64,000 bases of DNA from Cavia porcellus. Lineage: Eukaryota > Chordata > Mammalia > Rodentia > Caviidae. A program made the translations under genes and the position numbers. The stretch is taken from positions 103,771,312 through 103,835,311 of the forward strand of contig NW_026947486.1 in the NCBI RefSeq assembly GCF_034190915.1, given 5' to 3'. Positions 23,261 to 34,292 of the stretch are shown here, in pieces (within the stretch, counting starts at the first letter, position 1; each line of letters begins with the position of its first letter). The notes under the pieces are model-generated. The model was not told where the DNA came from, did no database searches, and saw only the letters and a program-made list of their open reading frames with translations.

Positions 23261-23521
23261 GAGAAAGGGAGATAAATCATTTGCAACTAAAGCAGGGACT
23301 AGGAGATGGAGGGAAGACACAGGAGGAGAGAGAAAAGGGATGTAAAAAAGACTTAAAACGTTTTATTTGCATATACCCACTTCCCACAAGGAATGTAATC
23401 ATTATGTACAAACATATAGTAATAAACAAAAAATTTAGAGACCTGAAAAATAAAAAAGCATTTTGTCTAACACTATCTTCTAGACCTAACTTCTAATGTA
23501 AATGATCTGGGATATCTTAAG

Positions 23522-23547
23522 AATATCTTCCTTCCTTCCTTCCTTTT

Positions 23548-23599
<52 letters not shown>

Positions 23600-23600
23600 T
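23522..23600 (+). repeat. (CTTT)n/(CTTC)n microsatellite
   Basis: Nearly perfect CTTT repeats preceded by CTTC units. It abuts the reverse-complemented tail side of the ID SINE at 23601, from whose tail it probably grew. Confidence 0.92.
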
Positions 23601-23685
23601 GTGGTACCAGGGATTGAACTCATGGCTTAGAGCTTGTCAGTCAGGTACTTATACCACTGAGCTAAATCCCCGGCACCAGGGATAC
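23601..23685 (-). repeat. ID-type SINE
   Basis: Minus-strand copy: 'ggtaccagggattgaactcat' and 'accactgagctaaatccccggc' are the two promoter-box arms. Confidence 0.88.
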
Positions 23686-23924
23686 ATTTTTGATAAGACT
23701 TGTGTACGATGTCACATGGCTCAGTTGCAAGAGAGATGGATGGGGTAATTCAGTTGTAAATGATGTGGAAGGATATCAATTTTCCTTCTCTCCTATAGAT
23801 TTGGCTCAGGTGAGTGCTCATAATTCATAAACATATGAGAGGATGATAAAGAATTGAGTTATTTTGGAAATGTTTAATGTCAAGTACAGAAATGAAATGT
23901 TTTTTTCTGTCTTTCCTTCTTTGT

Positions 23925-24075
23925 TATTTTTATATTTTTTTAAGACAGGATCTCACTGTATAGCCCAGACTTACCTTGAACTCACTTTATAGCCCAGATT
24001 ATCTTTAAATTCACAGCAATCCTTATGCTTCAGCTTCCTAAGTGTGAGATTACAGGGATGTACCACCACACAGCA
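23925..24075 (-). repeat. B1-type SINE
   Basis: Minus strand: 'agacaggatctcactgtatagcccag' reversed arm, duplicated 'ccttgaactcactttatagcccag', and 'attacagggatgtaccaccac' mark a B1 with the internal duplication. Confidence 0.88.
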
Positions 24076-24359
24076 TTTAATTTATCTATTTTTTCTAAAT
24101 CTTTTTGATTCTGCTATACACAGTCCTGAAGAAAGAATAATATCTTTTCCAGGAGGAAATAGTACAAAGCAAAGATAATAGTCTTAAAAATTAGAAGATG
24201 ATGGGTCTTTTCTCTTTCTCCATTTTGAGGGTTGACCCCTGAGACATCCTCAGTGTTCCACCCCTTTTTGAAAATTTGAGGCAAGCTATTCTCAGTGGCA
24301 GTATTACAGCCAATGAGTTCTATCTGCAGTGTGATTATTGCCAACTGAAAACTTAAATT

Positions 24360-24465
24360 TTGTGACAGTGTCTTACTAACCCGCTCAGGCTGACCTTAAA
24401 CTCATCATCCTCCAGTTTCAGCCTCCCAAGTAGCTGGGATTATAGCCATGCTTCATCACACCCAG
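24360..24465 (-). repeat. B1-type SINE
   Basis: Minus strand: 'gctgaccttaaactcatcat', 'agcctcccaagtagctggga', 'catgcttcatcacaccca'. Confidence 0.85.
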
Positions 24466-24479
24466 AAGATGGGAGTTCT

Positions 24480-24620
24480 AACATTGTTGCTTCCATGAAC
24501 TATCTGCATTATGTTGGGCTATTTCTTCTTTCTGAGTCTCAGTTTCTCTGTCTATACAATAAAAGACTTCAAAGATGATCTTCCTTAGCTCTTCCAACGA
24601 TACATTTCATGATTCTGTGA
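24480..24620 (-). repeat. MIR fragment
   Basis: 'ttctttctgagtctcagtttc' and the following block resemble the reverse complement of the MIR core ('gaaactgaggctcag'). Confidence 0.6.
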
Positions 24621-25095
24621 CCTGATAAGGGTCCCATAGAAGATTTTTCTGGGGCCACAAATATAAAGCTTACTTTCTCACTTCAAGTTGTAACCTTACT
24701 TGGAATGCATTAAATACTTCCTTCAAAGCAAACGTGTACAAGCAATCAAGAAAGAGCTACTTTTTAGATTGTCAAAGTTTTAAGTGGAATAATTTGAAAA
24801 GATTGATCAAGAGTTTTCCATATGAAGATGGAGTTCTTTTACACTCACTCTTCCAATCCCATATATACCTGCAAGCACTGTCATGGGAGGCTTCTCGCAA
24901 ATGTGGTAGAGATGTGTTAGTGCCTAGAATGCTTTGCTGTTTGCTCTGCCACAGAACATTTGTGAAGATTAATAGTGAGGGCTGGGATGGCACCCACAAT
25001 GCCATGTCTGTCTGTATGCCTAAGTCCCTCCTCTGACACGAATGTCCAGATCTTTCCACATCTTGTGCTTGAGTCCTTGTCATTGTAAAATCACA
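24621..25095. other. No recognised feature
   Basis: Unique-looking sequence. The overlapping 100-codon plus and 131-codon minus frames lack any recognisable domain. Confidence 0.45.
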
Positions 25096-25099
25096 ATGT

Positions 25100-25183
25100 T
25101 GGTAGAGCTCAGTGACAAAACATGTGCTTAGTGTGAGCAAGGCCCTTGAGTTAATCCTCAGCAACATAAAAAGAAAAAATAAT
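25100..25183 (+). repeat. ID-type SINE, older subfamily
   Basis: 'tggtagagctcagtgacaaaac...gagcaaggcccttgagttaatcctcagcaac' with an A-rich tail. It has the classical ID arm rather than the 'cctgccttgcaagcagg' arm. Confidence 0.75.
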
Positions 25184-25314
25184 AAAAATCATTTCTTCAT
25201 GATACTTTGATCACATTTACAACCCATCAATTCTTTAATGATGTAAATGTCTGTAGCAACGTGTTGAGCTACAAAGAGATTTAGATATACAGTGCCTATA
25301 TTCACAAAGGAATA

Positions 25315-25445
25315 GACTGAAATTTGAATAAGAAGTTAAATAATTTGGTAAAGGCCACACACAGTAGATGTCAGACCTGGGATTCAAACCTAGGCTGTTG
25401 TGATTGCAATGGTCTAATGCTTTTACGTAAACACTATACTGAGTT
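25315..25445 (+). repeat. MIR
   Basis: 'ggtaaaggccacacacagtag', 'gacctgggattcaaacctagg' and 'gctttta...cactata' follow the MIR core and right arm on the plus strand. Confidence 0.75.
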
Positions 25446-25494
25446 ACTTAAGCCCCACATTTACACAAGACATATACACATTTAAGACTCATTT

Positions 25495-25620
25495 TAGCAG
25501 GTTATGGTGGCACATGTCCACATGCCTGTAATGCCAGCTAGTAAGTAGACTGAGACAAGAGGATTGCAAGTTCAAAGCTGGTCTGGGCAACTTAGCTAAA
25601 CACTGACTCAAATGAAATTT
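25495..25620 (+). repeat. B1-type SINE
   Basis: 'gtggcacatgtccacatgcc', 'gactgagacaagaggattgc' and 'tggtctgggcaacttagc' give a diverged B1 on the plus strand. Confidence 0.8.
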
Positions 25621-25796
25621 AATGGTCAAGGCATAAAAATTTCTCCAATCAATAGTAGTACAAACTTTCCTCTTTTATTCTGAGTAAGTACTTTAAGATA
25701 ACAATATGCAATATGTTAACTATTGTTATGCTATTATTGTGTTATGAAATTGTGGTTTAACATTTCACTATAAGAGAAAAAAAAAGAAAAAAATTG

Positions 25797-25862
25797 TTGG
25801 GGCCGTATATCAGTAGTAGCATTTCCCTGGGTTTAATCTCCAATACTATAAGAAAAAAGGAC
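25797..25862 (+). repeat. ID SINE with internal deletion
   Basis: 'tggggccgtatatcagtagtag' joined to 'ccctgggtttaatctccaat' and an A tail. The anticodon-arm part is missing. Confidence 0.6.
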
Positions 25863-27409
25863 TCATTTTCTAGATAAGAAATTCAAATCTAGGACTTTAT
25901 TTATTTTTTTAAATTTTTATTTAAGGAGAAAAAGAAAAAACAGAAAAACGGGTACAAGTTGTACAGAATTTCAGAAAAAATAAATAGTAGGAAATCACTA
26001 GTTAATAAATTACATATTGTCATCTTAGAAATAGTTGTTCAAGTTACAAAATTAAAGCATATAAAGTGGACATTCAAACAGTGAGAATGCAAACAGTTCT
26101 GTTCAATGATCCAACAAAACTCAGTAATATGGTTATCTATCTTATACAATTAAATTTACATGCAGTTATATCCTTTAGAGCACTTGCTTTTCCTCTATTT
26201 TTTACAATGACAATTACACATATTGGGTTTTATTACTCCCACAGTTCTTATTACTTTTCTTGAAGAGAGTAAAACCAAATGAAGAGACATAACAAAACAG
26301 AGTCAGTCAAATCAAAAGGATGGACATAATACATGATGTAAAAACAGAATACAAGGTGATCCACAATGGTTACCATAATGCCTCTTGCTATCTTAAAAAG
26401 AATTGCCTATATCATCAGTTGTAATAAAATTGAACAAAACAGCAAAGAACAAAACCAATAAAACCAAAACATTGGAGACATTTCAGGACTTCGAAAGAAG
26501 ATAATAGTCAAACCAGAATGGGCATCATAGTGAATCTTATTGTCTTCACAGTTGTTGCCTATACTCTCAAACTTGGTACTCTCAAGCAAAACAGAATAGA
26601 GGAAAATCAGTCAAAACAAAATGGTGAGAGCAATACAGGGTTTCAAATCAAGTTAATAGGAAATCAAAGTGGGTTACTGTAATACATCCTGCTATTTTTA
26701 TTTATTTTTCCCTTAATTAAAAAGATAAAAAGAAAAAAGTAAATAATAAAAAAGGAGATTGAGATAAAAGATGATATAACAACAAAACAGCACACATCAG
26801 AACATAACCATTTAAGCAAAATAGTGTTTCACCACAAGATATCCCGACATAAAAGTAGCTACTATAGTGTCTCTTTTCTTGATATCTTTGGGTATAACTT
26901 CATATACTGTAGCATCAAGCATATCAAAACAATGTAAAACCATTCAAGAGAATGACAGGGTATTACAGGGTATTTAGAATCAACTAACAGAAAAAGAACA
27001 GTGGTTTCTGTATAATCTCCTTGTCTATAAAAGTTTTTGTTTATATTATCACATATAATAAAATCCAGTAAGATATAACATGTTAAGACCGATGGAGAGA
27101 GAAGAACAAAAGCTTGATGAAACTTCAAAATAAGATGTATTAAATCAGCACTAGATATTATGATGTTTTGTTTTCTCCAAAATAGCTGTTCCTACCATCT
27201 AACCTTCTCTGCCTCATTTCTGTTGAGCTCTTTTTCTGTCATTAGTTCAGTTTGTCCTCTTCATTTCATTTTCTGCTGCATTCATTGTGGCCTCTATGCC
27301 ACTGTTTCTGGAATCTTGGTATTTTTCTTTTTTAGAATGTTCTGCAGTGTTCTCTATAGAGTTGAATTGGCGGTTGCAAATTCCCCTAGTTCCTCTTTAT
27401 CCTAGAAGC

Positions 27410-28489
27410 ACCTGGTTTCTCAATTAATTTCTAGGGGCAGTTGTGCAGGATATATCAATCTTGGCTGGAGGTTATTATCTTTCAAAGCTTGAATTATTTC
27501 CCCCCACACTCTTCATGATTTGATGGCATGTGCCGAGAAATCTGCTGTAATTCTGATGGGTGTTCCCTTGTAAGTGATCTGTTTCTTGTCTTTGACGGCT
27601 TTTAATATTCTGTTCTTATATTGGATTTCTGGAATCTTGATTATTATATGCCTGGGTGTAGTTCTGTTTGGGTTGTAGGGGCTGGGGTCCTGTATGTCTC
27701 ATACATGTGAATATCTTTACCTTTTGCTAAATTAGAGAAATTCTCCTGGATTATTTCTGTGAATAGCCTTTGTAGTTCATTTGTTTGTGTCCCTACTTCT
27801 TTTTTTATGTTCTTAATTCTAAAGTTATAGATCCTCTTACCATGTTCTAGCCTTTGCATTATTGCTGTTTGTTTCCTTGGGGTTTTTTTTTTTTTTTTTT
27901 TTTTTTTTTGTCTTTTTCCTTTTTATTGGTTCTGGGGATCGAACCCATGACTGCCTGCTGGCAAGGCAGGCGCTTATGCTGCTGAGGTAAATCCCAAGCC
28001 CCTTCCTTGTTATTTTTAAGAAGTTTTTCCATTCATGCTCCCACATTACAAATCTGTCCTCCAGTTCATATAATCTATTCTTAGTTTCTTTCAAGCTGTT
28101 ATGCCAGCTTTTGATAGAGTTTTAGTTTCCTGGTAATCTCTTTGAACTTTCTTCACATATTCTATGTTTTCTCTATTTTCTTCATCAAAAAATTCTCCCC
28201 TTTTTTTCTTTTCTTTCATTCTACCATCTGTTTTTTCTTGGGTGGTGCTTAGCATTTCTCTAACTATTCTTCCTATATCTTGCTTTACTTCATTAAATAC
28301 TTCACTTTTGAACTCATCTATGAGGCTCCAGAGATATTGCTTTATGTCTATTGGTGCCATGCCTGATATTGAATGTTTTCTGTCCTCATTTTCCATTGCA
28401 TTTACCTTTCCTGGATCAGTGTTCTCAGGATTGGGGACCGAGGACTCTTTCTTATTGCTTCTTCTTTTCACATCTTTTGTTCCTTCCAT
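27410..28489 (-). pseudogene. L1-type ORF1 of HAL1-like element, broken
   Basis: The N-terminal part (28489-28091, 132 codons) has a charged start, 'APIDIKQYLWSLIDEF', 'DIGRIVREML' and a coiled-coil-like 'NIEYVKKVQRDYQET'. It shifts frame near 28125. The coil continues at 28094-28020 ('RLYELEDRFVMWEHEW'). An ID SINE then interrupts the frame (27884-28003). After it come the middle part (27859-27644; 'LFTEIIQENFSNLAKGK') and C-terminal remnants to about 27410, for example the reverse complement of 'aagtgatctgtttcttg' near 27570. Homologous to 10574-11613. No complete protein is possible. Confidence 0.78.
27884..28003 (-). repeat. ID-type SINE, young, inside ORF1
   Basis: A long T-run (27884-27910, reversed poly-A), 'tctttttcctttttatt', then the reversed B-box arm 'ggatcgaacccatgac', 'ctgcctgctggcaaggcagg' and the reversed A-box arm. 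Short flanks 'ttccttg' on both sides suit a target duplication. It is a close copy of the 34888-35020 type. Confidence 0.9.
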
Positions 28490-29247
28490 ACAGGCCTATA
28501 TAGGAGCCCCAGGTTCTTTCTTTGTCAGTAACGGTTTGTTTGAATCCACTGGCTAGGGGTTCCCGCCCACTGCAGTGTACTAGGGAGACACAGATGAGGG
28601 CAGTGTATGTTGTACCCACCCCTCCAGATCAACCTACTGAAGGCTTCACTGCTAAAGTTCACCGCCAGGTGCTGGGACCTGGTTAGGGCTAGCCTACTGG
28701 GTCTTAGTCCGTGGCTTCACCCAGGTCAGGGGCTCCCCACCAATCCTGCTTGAGAGGGGAATATGCGACTAAAGTCACTGTAGCATCTTGTTCCGGCTAG
28801 TCTGCCCGGTCCCAGAATGTCCTCTGTTAGAGCCTCCTAGTCTATGGAAGAGTTCCCATTCCTCTCACTCACTGCAGGTTGATCCAGGGCTCCCCACCAG
28901 CTCTGCTCTCAATTCGGTTCACTGATTCCCGCTCTCAGAGCTTTCACATCTCTTTCTACCCCTGCTGTCCTGATTCAGACGCAGCAGTGGCAGCAGGAAA
29001 TTCAAATCATGGTTTCCAGCTTCGGTGCTGAGATTTTATCTGTTCTGGTCATAGCATCGGGATTGCATTTCCTGTTGGTTTCTCTCAGCTTAGTGCATTC
29101 CTGGGTCAGCAGGGTATATCTCCCCTTGCTTAGGACTCCTCACACCGCACCATTCCTGGATTCTAAGCTGGCTATCTCAGATAGCCTCCATAGCTGCTGT
29201 TATCTATCCACCATGTTCTCCCAGAAGTCAAATCTAGGATTTTATTT

Positions 29248-30299
29248 GGCTTATCTCAAATTACCTAGATAGTTAAATCTATCTAGGGACAGAAAACTGC
29301 TGATAAATATCTGATCAAATGTAAGCTCCTGTTAAGCAAACATTTGTGAGGACAAATAAAATATTATGCCTACCCATGGTATTAACCAGGTGAGTGTTTT
29401 ACATTTGGGTGCAGTGGCTCCAAAATATAGATTTAAATTGTAAACTTAACTTACAGAAGATACGGCAATTATATAACCATTCTGTTAACTAAGAAGTTTT
29501 CATGGGACATGTATTTTATGCCCAGAAATTTTCTAGGATGTATATGAGCATAGAAAAGGTATAGTATAGCACCAATCTTTAAGAAGTATAAACTTAGCTG
29601 GGAAGACAGAACTAAAAGGAAGTATCTTAGAAGAAAACACTAAACAATGATGAGAAGGAAGGAAGCTTAAAATAAGTTAGAAGAAAGAATATCCAGTAGG
29701 ATCTGAAGAAGACTGCATAAAATAAGACATGAATTTGGCCTTCAAGGAAAGTAAGGGATAGGGAGGCTGCCTAAGTTGTAGGAGTAAAATTGGAAATGGG
29801 CATGAGCTGGACATGACTGGGGACAATAACTAGATTGTGGTAGAAAAGGCTTGCATTTTAAGCATCAGGCTTATTCAATCATTGTTAGTGTTCCTGTAGC
29901 ACAGATTGGGGAAGGATTCAGAAGTTCAGCTGCTAATTACCATAGAATTACTAATGTCTGTGATGATTGTGAGAGGAGTAATAAGGACAAAAATGCCAAC
30001 CTTTTATCACTGATACCCAGAAAAAAACTGGATGGAGCAGAGATTTCTTTAGGGCAGAGCAGGAGATAAAGTGGAAAAGAAGAGTTAGTAGTAGACTCTG
30101 GATGCTGTAGGCACGCAGTGTCTGTGAGTCATATGTGTATACTGAATACATGAAATGTATCTGCTCCAAATTAAAAGGTGATGTGAATATGAAATATGTA
30201 CCATATCTTGAAGAATTTGTCTTTCTAAAATAAGAGTATTTAAAATATCCTGTGATTACTTATATGTTGATAATGTAGAAATGAAAAGTTTTTAGCCAT
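29248..30299. other. No recognised feature
   Basis: Unique-looking sequence. Frames at 29851-30069 plus and 29951-30169 minus have no recognisable domain. Confidence 0.45.
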
Positions 30300-30470
30300 A
30301 GTAGGGGTTAAATCAGGACCTTGACACTGAGAAACATCTCCAGTCCATTTTCTATTTTGAGACAGGATTCAGCCAAATTGCCCAGCCTGGGCTCAAACTT
30401 GAGATCTTGCCTCAGCCTGCTGGAGTTCTGGGATTACAGGTTTTTGCCACCTTACACAGGTTGAAATAGT
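30300..30470 (-). repeat. B1+ID dimeric SINE
   Basis: ID arm remnants 'tagggg...tgagaaacatctccagtcc' are followed by the reversed B1 'tgagacaggattcagccaaattgccc', 'ttctgggattacagg'. Both lie on the minus strand, the arrangement of a B1-dID dimer. Confidence 0.72.
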
Positions 30471-30511
30471 GATATTTTGTCTCTAATTGGATATATACAA
30501 TGTTAATAAGG

Positions 30512-30850
30512 TGTCACGGTTTATGTCTGTGCCCCCCAGGCCTCATGAGTTTGCATTGTGCATTTGTGATGGTTCATTGTCTAGTGCTTGGATTGATGGT
30601 GTCAGTGCTACACCCACATAGGGGTGGAGCCAGGATGTGATGTAATGGCAGGAGGAAGGTGTGTCTTGCTCTTTGCCAGTTCCTGCTTGCTGTTTGTAGC
30701 TGCCATGAACTGGGGCCCAGCCATGCCCACCTGCCTTGGAGCCAACTGAGTGTGGACTGAAACCTCCAAAAACTAAGAAATAAACCTTTCCTTTCCCAAA
30801 TTTTGCTTCAGGTATTTTGTCTCAGCAACGAGTAAAAAGTATCTAAGACA
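30512..30850 (+). repeat. MaLR-like solo LTR
   Basis: 339 bp starting TGTCACGG and ending AAGACA. It has an AATAAA signal at about 30778 and the MaLR-type ending 'ggtattttgtctcagcaac'. Flanking pentamers taagg/caagg match at 4 of 5, the target duplication length of this group. It is the same subfamily as the inverted copy at 31047-31407. Confidence 0.78.
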
Positions 30851-31046
30851 CAAGGGAAGAAAATGACAGAAGGCTATATGGAACTCCATGAACTTCTTTG
30901 TAACTTTCTTTTTCTTCAACTCTGTAATTATTTCAAGATAAAATGTTAAAAATATTAATTCATCATTCCTTCTAACACTTGGCAATTGCCCCATTTCTAT
31001 CATTTTAACAATTCTTTAATATCTCAGGTGAGAAATTGTGAAAGTA

Positions 31047-31407
31047 TGTTGGTTACTTTTCTCTCCTTGTTAAGACAAAATACCTGAAGCCCAAAGTGAA
31101 GCAAGCAAAGGTTTATTTATCTTACAGTTTTGGAAGTTTCTGTCCATATTCAGCTGGCTCCAAGGCAGGATGGCATGGCTGGGCAGCCATTCATGGACCT
31201 GGCAAAAATAATAGTGAAAAGACCAAAAAAAGGGAAAATACACCTTCTTCCCAACCACACACAGTATGCTGGCTCCACCCCAGGGCAGGTGCAACACTCA
31301 CACCATCAATCTCAGTGCTTGACAACAAACCAATCACAAATGCTAGATTCAGCTGGGTCCATGATTGCATGTGGCTTGTGGGGGCCGCCTAGACACAAAC
31401 CATAACA
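31047..31407 (-). repeat. MaLR-like solo LTR, antisense
   Basis: On the minus strand it starts TGTTATGG and ends CCAACA. It shares 'ggtttgtgtct', 'gatggtgtgagtgttgcac', 'aaataaacctttgctt' and 'caggtattttgtctt' with 30512-30850. The two form an inverted pair 196 bp apart. Confidence 0.75.
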
Positions 31408-32185
31408 GAAAGCATAGTGGATTCTATTTTCTTTACCACCTCTGTATCCACGAAACTGGAAAAACCTCATAGCCCTTCCTTTTAAATGTCTTCTTCTCCA
31501 TCCCCATAACCATGCCCTCAGCCCCACTTGCTGTCACTTTCCTCCTGAGTTCCTATGTGTTACCAGTTTGTCTTTCTCTTCCAGCTACCCTCCAGGCCAC
31601 AACCATACTGACCTCCCCCAAAATCAATCTCAGATTCCTGGTCAAAGAAGGAGCACCCCATCTCCAATCATGGGGAGCAGTGGAATGCAAAACTATAGAC
31701 TTTGGAAGAACTTTAGAAAAAATGAGTCAATTTACTAGACTTAACTGGTTGCCCAGGATGAAGTACAAATTTCTTTGCTTGGATTTCAAAGTGAGCTCTG
31801 CCTAGTAGACATAAGGAAAATTACATATGTAAATGTTTTAGCAGCAGCATTTTAACCAATAAAAAAGAACATGTGAAAATTAATGCTGATAATATATTTT
31901 ACATTCTTAGTGCCATACCTTCAAAATCTGGTGTGTATTTTATGATTAGAGCATATCTCTGTTTGGACTATGTGCATTTCAATTGCTTGATACTGACACA
32001 TAACTATTGACAGATACTGGGGGTCGAAGACTAGGCCTTAAAGTACAGTATCGTGGCATGTTAAACATGAGGCAGGGGGATATAAAATACGAATCTAAGA
32101 GATCAATAGATATGAATGTGTGATATAGCAAGGCTTGCAAAAGATAGCACTGTCAATTTCTCTCTCCAAAAAAGAAATAGTTTAT
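31408..32185. other. No recognised feature
   Basis: Unique-looking sequence. The 97-codon frame at 31512-31805 lacks any recognisable domain. Confidence 0.45.
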
Positions 32186-32228
32186 AGGGCTCAGGGTATA
32201 GCTCAGTGGTAGAGGTAAGAGGCCCTAG
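32186..32228 (+). repeat. ID SINE, 5' part
   Basis: 'agggctcagggtatagctcagtggtagag' is the A-box half of an ID SINE. It stops where the mini-element-like sequence begins. Confidence 0.6.
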
Positions 32229-32300
32229 GCCAATTATGGCATACCTATGGCACAGATGCCACAGCAGGAATGCAGGGCCCTCTCTGTTGGCAAGTGAGCC
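32229..32300 (-). mobile_element. Possible third hAT-like mini-element
   Basis: 'atggcatacctatggcacag' resembles the reversed right end of the copy at 6887-6966 ('ggcaaacctatggcacac'). The rest ('gccctctctgttggca') differs, so it may be a longer related hAT-type element. Ends are not defined. Confidence 0.35.
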
Positions 32301-32456
32301 AAATGTATGAGTTTTTTTTTAAAGCTAAATCCTCTGCATTCAGGTTTAACTGGAGTGTTGGCACTTCATATTAACAAGTGCGTTTTGGGTTGCCACTTGG
32401 GAATTCAATATCTAAAATGTATACCATCACTGCTCCCAGGCCCTGTCTCCAGCACC

Positions 32457-32529
32457 TTGCATCAGACCAAGAAATTTACATTACCCCTTAAGTAAACCAC
32501 TTGTTTGTAAACACACTGGTGTGCTCATG
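32457..32529 (+). repeat. Inverted repeat, left arm (73 bp)
   Basis: Reverse complement of 33224-33296 with only two differences, both TG here against CG in the right arm. Outer end 'ttgcatcagacc', inner end 'gtgctcatg'. Confidence 0.95.
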
Positions 32530-33223
32530 AAAATGTATGCTGTGTACTATCCCCCATCATCAGGGCAGGTAGAATACAGATATCTAGACACAAGAAAGGG
32601 CTTTAGAAAAAAATCTGTCAAGAAGCCAGATCTGGTGGGGGGAGTACTTATATCCACTGTTTAAGCTATGAGACTTGAAACTCCTACTGAAATCAAGGCT
32701 ATAATAGGTGGCAGAGCAGTGAGCAGAGACAGAGACGAACCAGTCTCTTCAAGACTGGGAGACTAAATGTTGGTATACAGTAACTTGGGGACAAGAAGGA
32801 GGAGGTAGGTGAGTCCTGGATATCCAGGAAAGTTCTGAAGGGTGAATGGGACTCTACAGTGAGAATGAGGTGATGGACTTCAAGGAACAAGGGAGAGATG
32901 GCAAAACGCACATTCTCCCTGGCTCCCAGCTCACTGTATAAGAGCAACACCTCTAACCTAGAGGTGTGGTGATGGCAGGGCCCTAGAGGCCACCACAGAG
33001 TGATTGACTAGCTGCCATTTTGGAGTAGGTGAAAGGTTCTTGTCCTAGTGTATATAAATTACTGTACAGTTATGGGGGTGGTCTAAGGTGGCGAAAGGCA
33101 AAAGCGGGAACGCCTAGTACTTCCTGCTTCTTCTTCAGCCCTAATTGCGGTTCACTTTCCTGTTTGCATGCACAGAGAATTCCAATTGGCTCCTCACACA
33201 TCATCAATATCGAATGAGCACAC
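32530..33223. other. Spacer inside the inverted repeat
   Basis: 694 bp with no recognised open frame or domain. A TATA-like 'tatataaat' near 33051 and a pyrimidine-rich part near 33120 are present. It could be the inside of a non-autonomous transposon or an LTR-like sequence; the sequence alone does not say which. Confidence 0.4.
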
Positions 33224-33296
33224 CATGAGCACACCAGCGTGTTTACAAACAAGTGGTTTACTTAAGGGGTAACGTAAATTTCTTGGTCTGATGCAA
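33224..33296 (-). repeat. Inverted repeat, right arm (73 bp)
   Basis: Partner of 32457-32529 (71 of 73 identical). Just inside it is a small direct repeat 'gagcacaccatgagcacacc'. Confidence 0.95.
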
Positions 33297-33342
33297 CTTC
33301 TAAAAGAAAGTCATACTGAGAAATCAACTCTGTTATTTATTT

Positions 33343-33432
33343 CTGGCTTTCTTTTTCTTATTGTGCTAGGAATGGAACCCAAGGCCCTATGCATGCTAGG
33401 CAAGTGCTGTACCAGTGTACCACTTCTGATCA
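33343..33432 (-). repeat. ID-type SINE, older subfamily
   Basis: Minus strand: 'gtgctaggaatggaacccaaggc', 'catgctaggcaagtgctgtacc', 'agtgtacca'. Confidence 0.75.
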
Positions 33433-33960
33433 GAGGTCATATAACCCTCTGTCTCTCTGTATCCGGTCAAAGGAGACAGCCCAGCCATCCTGAATTGTAT
33501 GTTCCTTTCTATGTCCTCAACTCAATAGACCTGTTCATTTTGTACTTTTTGCTTCTCTATTGTGCCAGAATACTCTATCAGTAGGGCCAGCTGAACCCAG
33601 GAGTTGGAACAGCCATGAGTTGGCTTCATTTCTGGGCTCCTAGTGTCTGGGTGAGTCACAGTTCTGGCAAACACCCAGGATTCGGGAACCAAAGTCAAGC
33701 TAGCAAGAAACATTCATAGTGTTGTGGGCTGAACAGTTTGGGTCACAGACTCACAACCAGAGACCAGGATTAGCCTGAATTTCTACAAGGTCCAGTTATC
33801 TCCCCACCCTATGCCTACTGCAGGCTTGTTGGGGTCATATAATTAGCTGGGTGCCATGTGTCTCCTTTGTCTACCAGTGACAGCAGAGATATACCCCAAA
33901 ATGGATACTAAGACAGAGCTGTAGATGCTAGAAAATAACCCCAAGTTTGAGATCTCATAC
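33433..33960. other. No recognised feature
   Basis: Unique-looking sequence without a recognisable repeat or domain. Confidence 0.4.
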
Positions 33961-34198
33961 ATTTTCTTTATTCAATAGTATATTCTTGTTTTTTCATGAA
34001 TCTAAACATTGTTCTTAGTTTTTTGTTTTATTTAGTTCTTGTTTTTATTTTTTCCATGTTTTTCCTCTTCTTCACCAGTCTCTGCAAGTTTAGGTACATT
34101 TTCTTTGCCCTTCAGCTTTGCTTCTAATCACTTTCCCTTTTCCTATTTATGTATTTTTTTCTGTATAATCCTTTCCCCTTTTTAAAACCTCTCATCAA

Positions 34199-34292
34199 CT
34201 GGGTGTGGTGACACTCACCTGTAATCCTAGCACTCAGGAGGCTGTGGGTTCTTCGAGTGCTGGAATTAGAGGTGTGTGCCACCACACCCAGT
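34199..34292. repeat. Two partial B1 SINEs in head-to-head inverted arrangement
   Basis: 'actgggtgtggtgacactcacctg' (plus, 34198 onward) faces 'gtgtgtgccaccacacccagt' (reversed, ending about 34292) across a few bases. It gives an imperfect hairpin with arms of about 40 bp. Confidence 0.8.

Larger units (their letters stand above)
25903..29227 (-). mobile_element. HAL1-like element (L1 ORF1 only)
   Basis: 3325-bp minus-strand insertion. Its target duplication is 'tcaaatctaggactttattt' (25883-25902) against the same 20-mer with one C/T change at 29228-29247. In element order it has a 5' UTR starting 'acttctgggagaacatggtgg' (29225 downward), an L1-type ORF1 in pieces (28489 to about 27420), and then at once the 3' region (to 25903). 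ORF2 is absent. It is homologous over most of its length to 8658-13109, but without the 5' duplication. Two independently bounded copies with the same ORF1-to-3' junction show that the lack of ORF2 is the family structure, not a local deletion. Confidence 0.8.
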
